Source: Marthasterias glacialis (taxonomy: Eukaryota > Echinodermata > Asteroidea > Forcipulatida > Asteriidae). Taken from it: DNA of 64,000 nt. Of this stretch, positions 1 through 9,001 are shown in pieces. Location: positions 6,138,001-6,202,000 of the forward strand of contig OU452228.1 in the NCBI GenBank assembly GCA_911728455.2. The letters are read 5' to 3'. A program made the position numbers and the translations under genes. Each line of letters begins with the position of its first letter. The stretch's first letter is position 1. The notes below the pieces were generated by a model, which saw nothing but the letters and a program-made list of their open reading frames with translations, was not told where the DNA came from and ran no database searches.

Positions 1-239
1 TGCTGGCTTCGGTCCATCACACACGTAGCGGCCTTGGCTATTGTTGACGTACACACAGCATGACCGTATGCACTGGACATCCTCGGGGTGTCCTCTCTCC
101 GCGGTCCCTGGCATCCTCACTGTTTATCTTGCAGCCCCAAGACCGGCAATTTTGGAAAGCCCATGAGCAGGGCTTTCCAACAGTGTTAGACTTGTCACTT
201 TCCCACCATTACTTTGGGAGATAGAGCCGTTGCTAAGTC
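1..239. repeat. Partial satellite unit at the left edge
   Basis: This is the right half of a monomer, beginning directly after the T-run with GCTGGCTTCGGTCC. It reads CATGACCGTATG where nearly all other units read CATGGCCGTATG (unit 1 shares the A). It also has AATTTTGG (149-156) before the hairpin, the closest match in the window to a canonical Sm-type U-tract. The hairpin arms GGAAAGCCC (154-162) and GGGCTTTCC (170-178) are intact. Confidence 0.95.
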
Positions 240-259
240 TTGTTTTCACTCTGTTACAG
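231..259 (+). other. 3' splice-site-like tract (recurs in every unit)
   Basis: The sequence reads TTGTTTTCACTCTGTTACAG, a pyrimidine-rich stretch ending in CAG. It is preceded by GCTAAG, whose second A lies about 23 bases before the AG, a usual distance for a branch point (CTAAG fits the CTRAY pattern except its last base). The match to a eukaryotic acceptor is good by eye. Most units keep it; some have one change in the tract (TCTTTTACAG, TCTCTTACAG, CACTGTTACAG, CTGAG in place of CTAAG). That it is used in splicing is inference only. Confidence 0.35.
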
Positions 260-287
260 CTTCGTGTACAAAAGTGCCATTAGACAG

Positions 288-300
288 GCGTTTGAAACGC
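288..300. other. Foldback GCGTTT-G-AAACGC
   Basis: A perfect 6-bp inverted repeat with a single-base centre. The commonest variant, AAGCGC in place of AAACGC (for example unit 5 at 2187), changes one A-T pair to a G-T wobble, so pairing in RNA would be kept. Units 11, 14 and 17 (CTAGTGAAGCGC) lose it. The spacer is too short for a normal hairpin loop unless the inner pairs open. Confidence 0.6.
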
Positions 301-304
301 ATTC

Positions 305-320
305 GGAGCAGCCCCGCTCC
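305..320. other. Foldback GGAGC-N6-GCTCC
   Basis: Arms GGAGC (305-309) and GCTCC (316-320) flank six bases. Three array-wide haplotypes differ here, AGCCCC, AGTCCT and AGCAAC, and all changes lie between the arms. The AGTCCT form extends the palindrome to GGAGCAG/CTGCTCC. Unit 106 (51354) has GTTCC, a G-T wobble. Units 11, 14 and 17 break the right arm by a one-base loss. Confidence 0.6.
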
Positions 321-395
321 CTGGTGGTTTCAAGGTGGAAGATGGCCCTGGCTGGCCGGGAAAACCAGATTTTCGGATGCAGGACTATGGCAGCT

Positions 396-405
396 ACCTG
401 CAGGT
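396..405. other. Perfect palindrome ACCTGCAGGT
   Basis: A 10-bp perfect palindrome containing a PstI-type site, present in nearly all units. A recurrent variant has ATCTGCAGGT (for example units 21, 25, 31, 41, 54 and 57). Unit 45 (21885) has CTGAAGGT and unit 12 (5594) has CTGCAGAT. Its last T begins the TATAAA motif. Confidence 0.7.
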
Positions 406-413
406 ATAAAAAA
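405..413 (+). promoter_or_regulatory. TATA-box-like motif
   Basis: TATAAAAAA matches the core TATA pattern; other units read TATAAACAA or TATAAAAAAA, and units 117, 120 and 127 have TATTAA. It lies downstream of a GC-rich stretch and about 70-75 bases before the T-run, so a transcript starting 25-30 bases downstream would be short if it ended at the T-run. No initiator or proximal element is convincing. AT-rich motifs of this kind arise easily by chance, so the call is weak. Confidence 0.25.
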
Positions 414-478
414 TTTCTCTCTAGCTCCATTATTTCTGGAGTTATTGGCCGTGGTGCTGCCGACTTCTTTTTTCGGTG

Positions 479-487
479 TTTTTTTTT
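479..487 (+). repeat. Length-variable T-run
   Basis: Nine T here; the run varies from about 8 (units 8, 129, 131) to 13 (unit 10, near 4859-4871) and explains most of the 485-489 bp variation in unit length. It follows TTTTTTCGGTG or TTTTTTCGGCG. A run of this length would stop RNA polymerase III on the + strand, but no convincing internal A and B boxes lie upstream. Unit 84 has an A inside the run (TTTTTTTATTG, near 40900). Confidence 0.85.
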
Positions 488-560
488 GCTGGCTTCGGTC
501 CATCACACACGTAGCGGCCTTGGCTATTGTTGACGTACACACAGCATGACCGTATGCACT

Positions 561-579
561 GGACATCCTCGGGGTGTCC
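561..579. other. Stem GGACA-N9-TGTCC
   Basis: Five-base arms flank a nine-base loop, TCCTCGGGG. The two commonest variants, GGGCA (for example unit 3) and GGATA (units 5 and 39), each replace a Watson-Crick pair with a G-T wobble and so keep the stem in RNA. GTACA (units 54, 57), GCGCA (4, 38) and GGCCA (83, 129, 131) weaken it. The stem lies about 60 bases left of the long hairpin. Confidence 0.5.
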
Positions 580-633
580 TCTCTCCGCGGTCCCTGGCAT
601 CCTCCCTGTTTATCCTGCAGCCCCAAGACCGGC

Positions 634-666
634 ATTTTTGGAAAGCCCATGAGCAGGGCTTTCCAA
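634..666. other. U-rich tract and strong hairpin
   Basis: ATTTTTGG (634-641) runs directly into arm GGAAAGCCC (640-648), loop ATGAGCA (649-655) and arm GGGCTTTCC (656-664). With TT before and AA after, the stem is 11 bp in units reading CATTTTTGG and 9 bp in those reading CATTTTCGG. The hairpin is present in nearly all units. Loop variants ATGAACA (units 40, 42, 45, 49) and ATGGGCA (46, 47, 50, 51) leave the stem intact; AAAACCC for AAAGCCC (units 87, 90, 94, 97, 100, 107, 116) costs one pair. The layout recalls the Sm site plus 3' stem-loop of spliceosomal snRNAs, but the rest of the unit does not match one. Confidence 0.7.
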
Positions 667-725
667 CAGTGTTAGACTTGTCACTTTCCCACCATTACTT
701 TGGGAGATAGAGCCGTTGCTAAGTA

Positions 726-2674
726 TTGTTTTCACTCTGTTACAGCTTCGCGTACAAAAGTGCCATTAGACAGGCGTTGGAAACGCGTTCGGAGCAGCCC
801 CGCTCCCTGGTGGTTTCAAGTTGGAAGATGGCCCTGGCTGGCCGGGAAAACCAAATTTTCCGATGCAGGACTATGGCAGCTACCTGCAGGTATAAAAAAT
901 TTCTCTCTAGCCTCATTATTTCTTGAGTTATTGGCCGTGGTGCTGCCGACTTCTTTTTTCAGCGTTTTTTTTTTGCTGGCTTCGGTCCAGCACACACGTA
1001 GCGGCCTTGGCTATTGTTGACGTACACACAGCATGGCCGTATGCACTGGACATCCTCGGGGTGTCCTCTCTCCGCGGTCCCTGGCATCCTCCTTGTTTAT
1101 CCTGCTGCCCCAAGACCGGCATTTTCGGAAAGCCCATGAGCAGGGCTTTCCAACAGTGTTAGACTTGTCACTTTCCCACCATTACTTGGGGAAATAGAGC
1201 CGTTGCTAAGTCTTGTTTTCACTCTGTTACAGCTTCGTGTACAAAAGTGCCATTAGACAGGCGTTTGAAACGCATTCGGAGCAGCCCCGCTCCCTGGTGG
1301 TTTCAAGGTGGAAGATGGCCCTGGCTGGCCGGGAAAACCAGATTTTCGGATGCAGGACTATGGCAGCTACCTGCAGGTATAAAAAATTTCTCTCTAGCTT
1401 CATTATTTCTGGAGTTATTGGCCGTGGTGCTGCCGACTTCTTTTTTCGGTGTTTTTTTTTTTGCTGGCTTCGGTCCATCACACACGTAGCGGCCTTGGCT
1501 ATTGTTGACGTACACACAGCATGGCCGTATGCACTGGGCATCCTCGGGGTGTCCTCTCTCCGCGGTCCCTGGCATCCTCCCTGTTTATCCTGCAGCCCCA
1601 AGACCGGCATTTGTGGAAAGCCCATGAGCAGGGCTTTACAACAGTGTTAGACTTGTCACTTTCCCACCATTACTTTGGGAGATAGAGCCGTTGCTAAGTA
1701 TTGTTTTCACTCTGTTACAGCTTCGTGTACAAAAGTGCCATTAGACAGGCGTTTGAAACGCGTTCGGAGCAGCCCCGCTCCCTGGTGGTTTCAAGTTGGA
1801 AGATGGCCCTGGCTGGCCAGGAAAACCAAATTTTCCGATGCAGGACTATGGCAGCTACCTGCAGGTATAAACAATTTCTCTCTAGCCCAATTATTTCTGG
1901 AGTTATTGGCCGTGGTGCTGCCGACTTCTTTTTTCGGTGTTTTTTTTTGCTGGCTTCGGTCCAGCACACACGTAGCGGCCTTGGCTATTGTTGACGTACA
2001 CTCAGCATGGCCGTATGCACTGCGCATCCTCGGGGTGTCCTCTCTCCGCGGTCCCTGGCATCCTCCTTGTTTATCCTGCAGCCCCAAGACCGGCATTTTC
2101 GGAAAGCCCATGAGCAGGGCTTTCCAACAGTGTTAGACTTGTCACTTTCCCACCATTACTTTGGGAGATAGAGCCGTTGTTAAGTCTTGTTTTCACTCTG
2201 TTACAGCTTCGTGTACAAAAGTGCCATTAGACAGGCGTTTGAAGCGCATTCGGAGCAGCCCCGCTCCCTGGTGGTTTCAAGGTGGAAGATGGCCCTGGCT
2301 GGCCGGGAAAACCAGATTTTCCGATGCAGGACTATGGCAGCTACCTGCAGGTATAAACAATTTCTCTCTAGCCCCATTATTTCTGGAGTTATTGGCCGTG
2401 GTGCTGCCGACTTCTTTTTTTGGTGTTTTTTTTTTTGCTGGCTTCGGTCCAGCACACACGTAGCGGCCTTGGCTATTGTTGACGTACACACAGCATGGCC
2501 GTATGCACTGGATATCCTCGGGGTGTCCTCTCTCCGCGGTCCCTGGCATCCTCCTTGTTTATCCTGCTGCCCCAAGACCGGCATTTTCGGAAAGCCCATG
2601 AGCAGGGCTTTCCAACAGTGTTAGACTTGTCACTTTCCCACCATTACTTGGGGAGATAGAGCCGTTGCTAAGTC
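726..2674. repeat. Satellite units 2-5
   Basis: Anchors 726, 1213, 1701, 2187. Unit 2 has GCGTTGGAAACGC and TTCTTGAG. Unit 4 carries AGCCCAATTATT, CACTCAGCATGG and CTGCGCATCC; unit 5 carries GTTGTTAAG and GGATATCC. Units 4 and 5 recur almost unchanged as units 38 and 39, 16,775 bp to the right. Confidence 0.95.
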
Positions 2675-4619
2675 TTGTTTTCACTCTGTTACAGCTTCGT
2701 GTACAAAAGTGCCATTAGACAGGCGTTTGAAACGCATTCGGAGCAGCCCCGCTCCCTGGTGGTTTCAAGGTGGAAGATGGCCCTGGCTGGCCGGGAAAAC
2801 CAAATTTTCGGATGCAGGACTATGGCAGCTACCTGCAGGTATAAAAAATTTCTCTCTAGCCCCATTATTTCTGGAGTTATTGGCCGTGGTGCTGCCAATT
2901 TCTTTTTTCGGTGTTTTTTTTTGCTGGCTTCGGTCCAGCACACACGTAGCGGCCTTGGCTATTGTTGACGTACACACAGCATGGCCGTATGCACTAGACA
3001 TCCTCGGGGTGTCCTCTCTCCACGGTCCCTGGCATCCTCCCTGTTTATCCTGCAGCCCCAAGACCGGCATTTTCGGAAAGCCCATGAGCAGGGCTTTCCA
3101 ACAGTGTTAGACTTGTCACTTTCCCACCATTACTTTGGGAGATAGAGCCGTTGCTAAGTCTTGTTTTCACTCTGTTACAGCTTCGTGTACAAAAGTGCCA
3201 TTAGACAGGCGTTTGAAGCGCATTCGGAGCAGTCCTGCTCCCTGGTGGTTTCAAGGTGGAAGATGGCCCTGGCTGGCCGGGAAAAGCAGATTTTCGGATG
3301 CAGGACTATGGCAGCTACCTGCAGGTATAAAAAAATTCTTTTTAGCTCCATTATTTCTGGAGTTATTGGCCGTGGTGCTGCCGACTTCTTTTTTCGGCGT
3401 TTTTTTTTTGCTGGCTTCGGTCCAGCACACACGTAGCGGCCTTGGCTATTGTTGACGTACACACAGCATGGCCGTATGCACTGGACATCCTCGGGGTGTC
3501 CTCTCTCCGCGGTCCCTGGCATCCTCCTTGTTTATCCTGCTGCCCCAAGACCGGCATTTTCGGAAAGCCCATGAGCAGGGCTTTCCAACAGTGTTAGACT
3601 TGTCACTTTCCCACCATTACTTGGGGAAATAGAGCCGTTGCTAAGTCTTGTTTTCACTCTGTTACAGCTTCGTGTACAAAAGTGCCATTAGACAGGCGTT
3701 TGAAACGCATTCGGAGCAGCCCCGCTCCCTGGTGGTTTCAAGGTGGAAGATGGCCCTGGCTGGCCGGGAAAACCAAATTTTCGGATGCAGGACTATGGCA
3801 GCTACCTGCAGGTATAAATAATTTCTCTCTAGCCCCATTATTTCTGGAGTTATTGGCCGTGGTGCTGCCAATTTCTTTTTTCGGTGTTTTTTTTGCTGGC
3901 TTCGGTCCAGCACACACGTAGCGGCCTTGGCTATTGTTGACGTACACACAGCATGGCCGTATGCACTGGACATCCTCGGGGTGTCCTCTCTCCACGGTCC
4001 CTGGCATCCTCCCTGTTTATCCTGCAGCCCCAAGACCGGCATTTTCGGACAGCCCATGAGCAGGGCTTTCCAACAGTGTTAGACTTGTCACTTTCCCACC
4101 ATTACTTTGGGAGATAGAGCCGTTGCTAAGTCTTGTTTTCACTCTGTTACAGCTTCGTGTACAAAAGTGCCATTAGACAGGCGTTTGAAGCGCATTCGGA
4201 GCAGTCCTGCTCCCTGGTGGTTTCAAGGTGGAAGATGGCCCTGGCTGGCCGGGAAAAGCAGATTTTCGGATGCAGGACTATGGCAGCTACCTGCAGGTAT
4301 AAAAAAATTCTTTTTAGCTCCATTATTTCTGGAGTTATTGGCCGTGGTGCTGCCGACTTCTTTTTTCGGCGTTTTTTTTTTGCTGGCTTCGGTCCAGCAC
4401 ACACGTAGCGGCCTTGGCTATTGTTGACGTACACACAGCATGGCCGTATGCACTGGACATCCTCGGGGTGTCCTCTCTCCGCGGTCCCTGGCATCCTCCT
4501 TGTTTATCCTGCTGCCCCAAGACCGGCATTTTCGGAAAGCCCATGAGCAGGGCTTTCCAACAGTGTTAGACTTGTCACTTTCCCACCATTACTTGGGGAA
4601 ATAGAGCCGTTGCTAAGTC
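2675..4619. repeat. Two-monomer higher-order repeat, two copies (units 6-9)
   Basis: Units 6-7 (anchors 2675, 3161) and 8-9 (3648, 4133) repeat at 972-973 bp. Units 7 and 9 are both 487 bp and share the rare features AAAAGCAGATTT and ATTCTTTTTAGC. Units 6 and 8 share CCAATTTC and CTCCACGGTC. Unit 8 has the short T8 run and TATAAATAATT. Confidence 0.9.
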
Positions 4620-7600
4620 TTGTTTTCACTCTGTTACAGCTTCGTGTACAAAAGTGCCATTAGACAGGCGTTTGAAACGCATTCGGAGCAGCCCCGCTCC
4701 CTGGTGGTTTCAAGGTGGAAGATGGCCCTGGCTGGCCAGGAAAACCAGATTTTCGGATGCAAGACTATGGCAGCTACCTGCAGGTATAAACAATTTCTCT
4801 CTAGCCCCATTATTTCTGGAGTTATTGGCCGTGGTGCTGCCGACTTCTTTTTTCGGTGTTTTTTTTTTTTTGCTGGCTTCGGTCCATCACACACGTAGCG
4901 GCCTGGCTATTGTTGACGTACACACAGCATGGCCGTATGCACTGGGCATCCTCGGGGTGTCCTTTCTCCGCGGTCCCTGGCATCCTCCTTGTTTATCCTG
5001 CTGCCCCAAGACCGGCATTTTCGGAAAGCCCATGAGCAGGGCTTTCCAACAGTGTTAGACTTGTCACTTTCCCGCCATTACTGTGGGAGATAGAGCCGTT
5101 GCTAAGTCTTGTTTTCACTCTGTTACAGCTTCGTGTACAAAAGTGCCATTAGACAGGCTAGTGAAGCGCGTTCGGAGCAGCCCCGCCCCTGGTGGTTTCA
5201 AGGTGGAAGATGGCCCTGGCTGGCCGGGAAAAGCAGATTTTCGGATGCAGGACTATGGCAGCTACCTGCAGGTATAAACAATTTCTCTCTAGCCCCATTA
5301 TTTCTGGAGTTATTGGCCGTGGTGCTGCCGACTTCTTTTTTCGGTGTTTTTTTTTGCTGGCTTCGGTCCAGCACACACGTAGCGGCCTTGGCTATTGTTG
5401 ACGTACACACAGCATGGCCGTATGCACTGGACATCTCCGGGGTGTCCTCTCTCCGCGGTCCCTGGCATCCTCCTTGTTTATCCTGCTGCCCCAAGACCGG
5501 CATTTTCGGAAAGCCCATGAGCAGGGCTTTCCAACAGTGTTAGACTTGTCACTTTCCCACCATTACTTTGGGAGATAGAGCCGTTGCTAAGTCTTGTTTT
5601 CACTCTGTTACAGCTTCGTGTACAAAAGTGCCATTAGACAGGCGTTTGAAGCGCATTCGGAGCAGCCCCGCTCCCTGGTGGTTTCAAGTTGGAAGATGGC
5701 CCTGGCTGGCCGGGAAAACCAGATTTTGGGATGCAGGACTATGGCAGCTACCTGCAGATATAAAAAAATTCTCTCTAGCCCCATTATTTCTGGAGTTATT
5801 GGCCGTGGTGCTGCCAAATTCTTTTTTCGGTGTTTTTTTTTTTGCTGGCTTCGGTCCAGCACACACGTAGCGGCCTTGGCTATTGTTGACGTACACACAG
5901 CATGGCCGTATGCACTGGACATCCTCGGGGTGTCCTCTCTCCGCGGTCCCTGGCATCCTCCTTGTTTATCCCGCAGCCCCAAGACCGGCATTTTCGGAAA
6001 GCCCATGAGCAGGGCTTTCCAACAGTGTTAGACTTGTCACTTTCCCACCATTACTTGGGGAAATAGAGCCGTTGCTTAGTCTTGTTTTCACTCTGTTACA
6101 GCTTCGTGTACAAAAGTGCCATTAGACAGGCGTTTGAAACGCATTCGGAGCAGCCCTGCTCCCTGGTGGTTTCAAGTTGGAAGATGGCCCTGGCTGGCCA
6201 GGAAAACCAGATTTTCGGATGCAAGACTATGGCAGCTACCTGCAGGTATAAACAATTTCTCTCTAGCCCCATTATTTCTGGAGTTATTGGCCGTGGTGCT
6301 GCCGACTTCTTTTTTCGGTGTTTTTTTTTTTTGCTGGCTTCGGTCCATCACACACGTAGCGGCCTTGGCTATTGTTGACGTACACACAGCATGGCCGTAT
6401 GCACTGGGCATCCTCGGGGTGTCCTTTCTCCGCGGTCCCTGGCATCCTCCTTGTTTATCCTGCAGCCCCAAGACCGGCATTTTCGGAAAGCCCATGAGCA
6501 GGGCTTTCCAACAGTGTTAGACTTGTCACTTTCCCGCCATTACTGTGGGAGATAGAGCCGTTGCTAAGTCTTGTTTTCACTCTGTTACAGCTTCGTGTAC
6601 AAAAGTGCCATTAGACAGGCTAGTGAAGCGCGTTCGGAGCAGCCCCGCCCCTGGTGGTTTCAAGGTGGAAGATGGCCCTGGCTGGCCGGGAAAACCAGAT
6701 TTTCGGATGCAGGACTATGGCAGCTACCTGCAGGTATAAACAATTTCTCTCTAGCCCCATTATTTCTGGAGTTATTGGCCGTGGTGCTGCCGACTTCTTT
6801 TTTCGGTGTTTTTTTTTGCTGGCTTCGGTCCAGCACACACGTAGCGGCCTTGGCTATTGTTGACGTACACACAGCATGGCCGTATGCACTGGACATCCCC
6901 GGGGTGTCCTCTCTCCGCGGTCCCTGGCATCCTCCTTGTTTATCCTGCTGCCCCAAGACCGGCATTTTCGGAAAGCCCATGAGCAGGGCTTTCCAACAGT
7001 GTTAGACTTGTCACTTTCCCACCATTACTTGGGGAGATAGAGCCGTTGCTAAGTCTTGTTTTCACTCTGTTACAGCTTCGTGTACAAAAGTGCCATTAGA
7101 CAGGCGTTTGAAGCGCATTCGGAGCAGCCCCGCTCCCTGGTGGTTTCAAGTTGGAAGATGGCCCTGGCTGGCCGGGAAAACCAGATTTGGGATGCAGGAC
7201 TATGGCAGCTACCTGCAGGTATAAAAAAATTCTCTCTAGCCCCATTATTTCTGGAGTTATTGGCCGTGGTGCTGCCAAATTCTTTTTTCGGCGTTTTTTT
7301 TTTTGCTGGCTTCGGTCCAGCACACACGTAGCGGCCTTGGCTATTGTTGACGTACACACAGCATGGCCGTATGCACTGGACATCCTCGGGGTGTCCTCTC
7401 TCCGCGGTCCCTGGCATCCTCTCTGGTTATCCTGCAGCCCCAAGACCGGCATTTTCGGAAAGCCCATGAGCAGGGCTTTCCAAAAGTGTTAGACTTGTCA
7501 CTTTCCCACCATTACTTGGGGAAATAGAGCCGTTGCTAAGTCTTGTTTTCACTCTGTTACAGCTTCGTGTACAAAAGTGCCATTAGACAGCCGTTTGAAA

Positions 7601-9001
7601 CGCATTCGGAGCAGCCCTGCTCCCTGGTGGTTTCAAGGTGGAAGATGGCCCTGGCTGGCCAGGAAAACCAGATTTTCGGATGCAAGACTATGGCAGCTAC
7701 CTGCAGGTATAAACAATTTCTCTCTAGCCCCATTATTTCTGGAGTTATTGGCCGTGGTGCTGCCGACTTCTTTTTTCGGCGTTTTTTTTTTGCTGGCTTC
7801 GGTCCATCACACACGTAGCGGCCTTGGCTATTGTTGACGTACACACAGCATGGCCGTATGCACTGGGCATCCTCGGGGTGTCCTTTCTCCGCGGTCCCTG
7901 GCATCCTCCTTGTTTATTCTGCAGCCCCAAGACCGGCATTTTCGGAAAGCCCATGAGCAGGGCTTTCCAACAGTGTTAGACTTGTCACTTTCCCGCCATT
8001 ACTGTGGGAGATAGAGCCGTTGCTAAGTCTTGTTTTCACTCTGTTACAGCTTCGTGTACAAAAGTGCCATTAGACAGGCTAGTGAAGCGCGTTCGGAGCA
8101 GCCCCGCCCCTGGTGGTTTCAAGGTGGAAGATGGCCCTGGCTGGCCGGGAAAACCAGATTTTCGGATGCAGGACTATGGCAGCTACCTGCAGGTATAAAC
8201 AATTTCTCTCTAGCCCCATTATTTCTGGAGTTATTGGCCGTGGTGCTGCCGACTTCTTTTTTCGGTGTTTTTTTTTGCTGGCTTCGGTCCAGCACACACG
8301 TAGCGGCCTTGGCTATTGTTGACGTACACACAGCATGGCCGTATGCACTGGACATCCCCGGGGTGTCCTCTCTCCGCTGTCCCTGGCATCCTCCTTGTTT
8401 ATCCTGCTGCCCCAAGACCGGCATTTTCGGAAAGCCCATGAGCAGGGCTTTCCAACAGTGTTAGACTTGTCACTTTCCCACCATTACTTGGGGAGATAGA
8501 GCCGTTGCTAAGTCTTGTTTTCACTCTGTTACAGCTTCGTGTACAAAAGTGCCATTAGACAGGCGTTTGAAGCGCATTCGGAGCAGCCCCGCTCCCTGGT
8601 GGTTTCAAGTTGGAAGATGGCCCTGGCTGGCCGGGAAAACCAGATTTTGGGATGCAGGACTATGGCAGCTACCTGCAGGTATAAAAAAATTCTCTCTAGC
8701 CTCATTATTTCTGGAGTTATTGGCCGTGGTGCTGCCGACTTCTTTTTTCGGTGTTTTTTTTTTGCTGGCTTCGGTCCAGCACACACGTAGCGGCCTTGGC
8801 TATTGTTGACGTACACACAGCATGGCCGTATGCACTGGACATCCTCGGGGTGTCCTCTGTCCGCGGTCCCTGGTATCCTCTCTGGTTATCCTGCTGCCCC
8901 AAGACCGGCATTTTCGGAAAGCCCATGAGCAGTGCTTTCCAACAGTGTTAGACTTGTCACTTTCCCACCATTACTTTGGGAGATAGAGCCGTTGCTAAGT
9001 C
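4620..9001. repeat. Three-monomer higher-order repeat, three copies (units 10-18)
   Basis: Anchors 4620, 5109, 5594; 6082, 6571, 7056; 7543, 8030, 8515, a period of 1,459-1,462 bp. First-position units have GCAAGACTATGG and GGGCATCC with TCCTTTCTCC. Second-position units follow CCCGCCATTACTGTGGG and carry AGGCTAGTGAAGCGCG and CCCGCCCCTGG. Third-position units have GATTTTGGGATGC (one T shorter in unit 15). Confidence 0.92.

Larger units (their letters stand above)
260..403 (+). other. 144-bp exon-like segment between splice-like borders
   Basis: The segment starts after TTACAG and ends at CAG|GTATAA. It is 144 bp, a multiple of three, in nearly all units. Two of the three forward frames have no stop: one reads FVYKSAIRQAF onward, the other SCTKVPLDRRLKRIR onward. 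Neither resembles a protein family I know. Joined end to end, both frames would stay open across copies. Against a coding role: units 11, 14 and 17 (5109, 6571, 8030), 15 (7056), 60 (29197), 67 (32492) and 75 (36275) carry one-base losses inside it, and units 60 and 67 also carry TTTTAA. I treat this as an open hypothesis, not a gene. Confidence 0.25.
240..725. repeat. Reference satellite monomer (unit 1)
   Basis: A complete 486-bp unit used here as the map for the others. In order it holds the end of a pyrimidine tract with TTACAG (to 259), foldback GCGTTT-G-AAACGC (288-300), foldback GGAGC-N6-GCTCC (305-320), palindrome ACCTGCAGGT (396-405), TATAAA motif (405-410), a T6 stretch and a T9 run (479-487), the GACGTACACACAG segment (530-542), stem GGACA/TGTCC (561-579), CCGCGG (585-590), PstI-type CTGCAG (615-620), U-tract plus hairpin (634-666), and GGGAGATAGAGCCGTTGCTAAG at its right end. 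It has 20 CpG dinucleotides. No promoter or gene function is established for any of these parts. Confidence 0.95.

Noticed and set aside
530-542. CRE-type regulatory site at TTGACGTACACAC
   Set aside because: Only the half site TGACG is present and nothing else supports a promoter there.
585-590. CCGCGG as a methylation-island or origin signal
   Set aside because: It is a single six-base site per unit and is lost in several (CCACGG, CCGCTG) with no sign of selection.
634-666. A true U4, U1 or U2 snRNA gene array
   Set aside because: Only the U-tract plus hairpin layout is similar. The conserved 5' parts of these snRNAs, as I know them, are not present in the monomer.
240-725. Hammerhead ribozyme, as in some amphibian and schistosome satellites
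   Set aside because: I could not find the CTGATGA core with a partner GAAA in either strand of the monomer.
240-725. tRNA, 5S rRNA or SINE-derived unit with internal polymerase III boxes
   Set aside because: GGCTTCGGTCC is one base short of a B box and lies after the T-run, and no A box at the right distance is convincing. The poly-A on the minus strand is internal to the monomer rather than a tail with target-site duplications.
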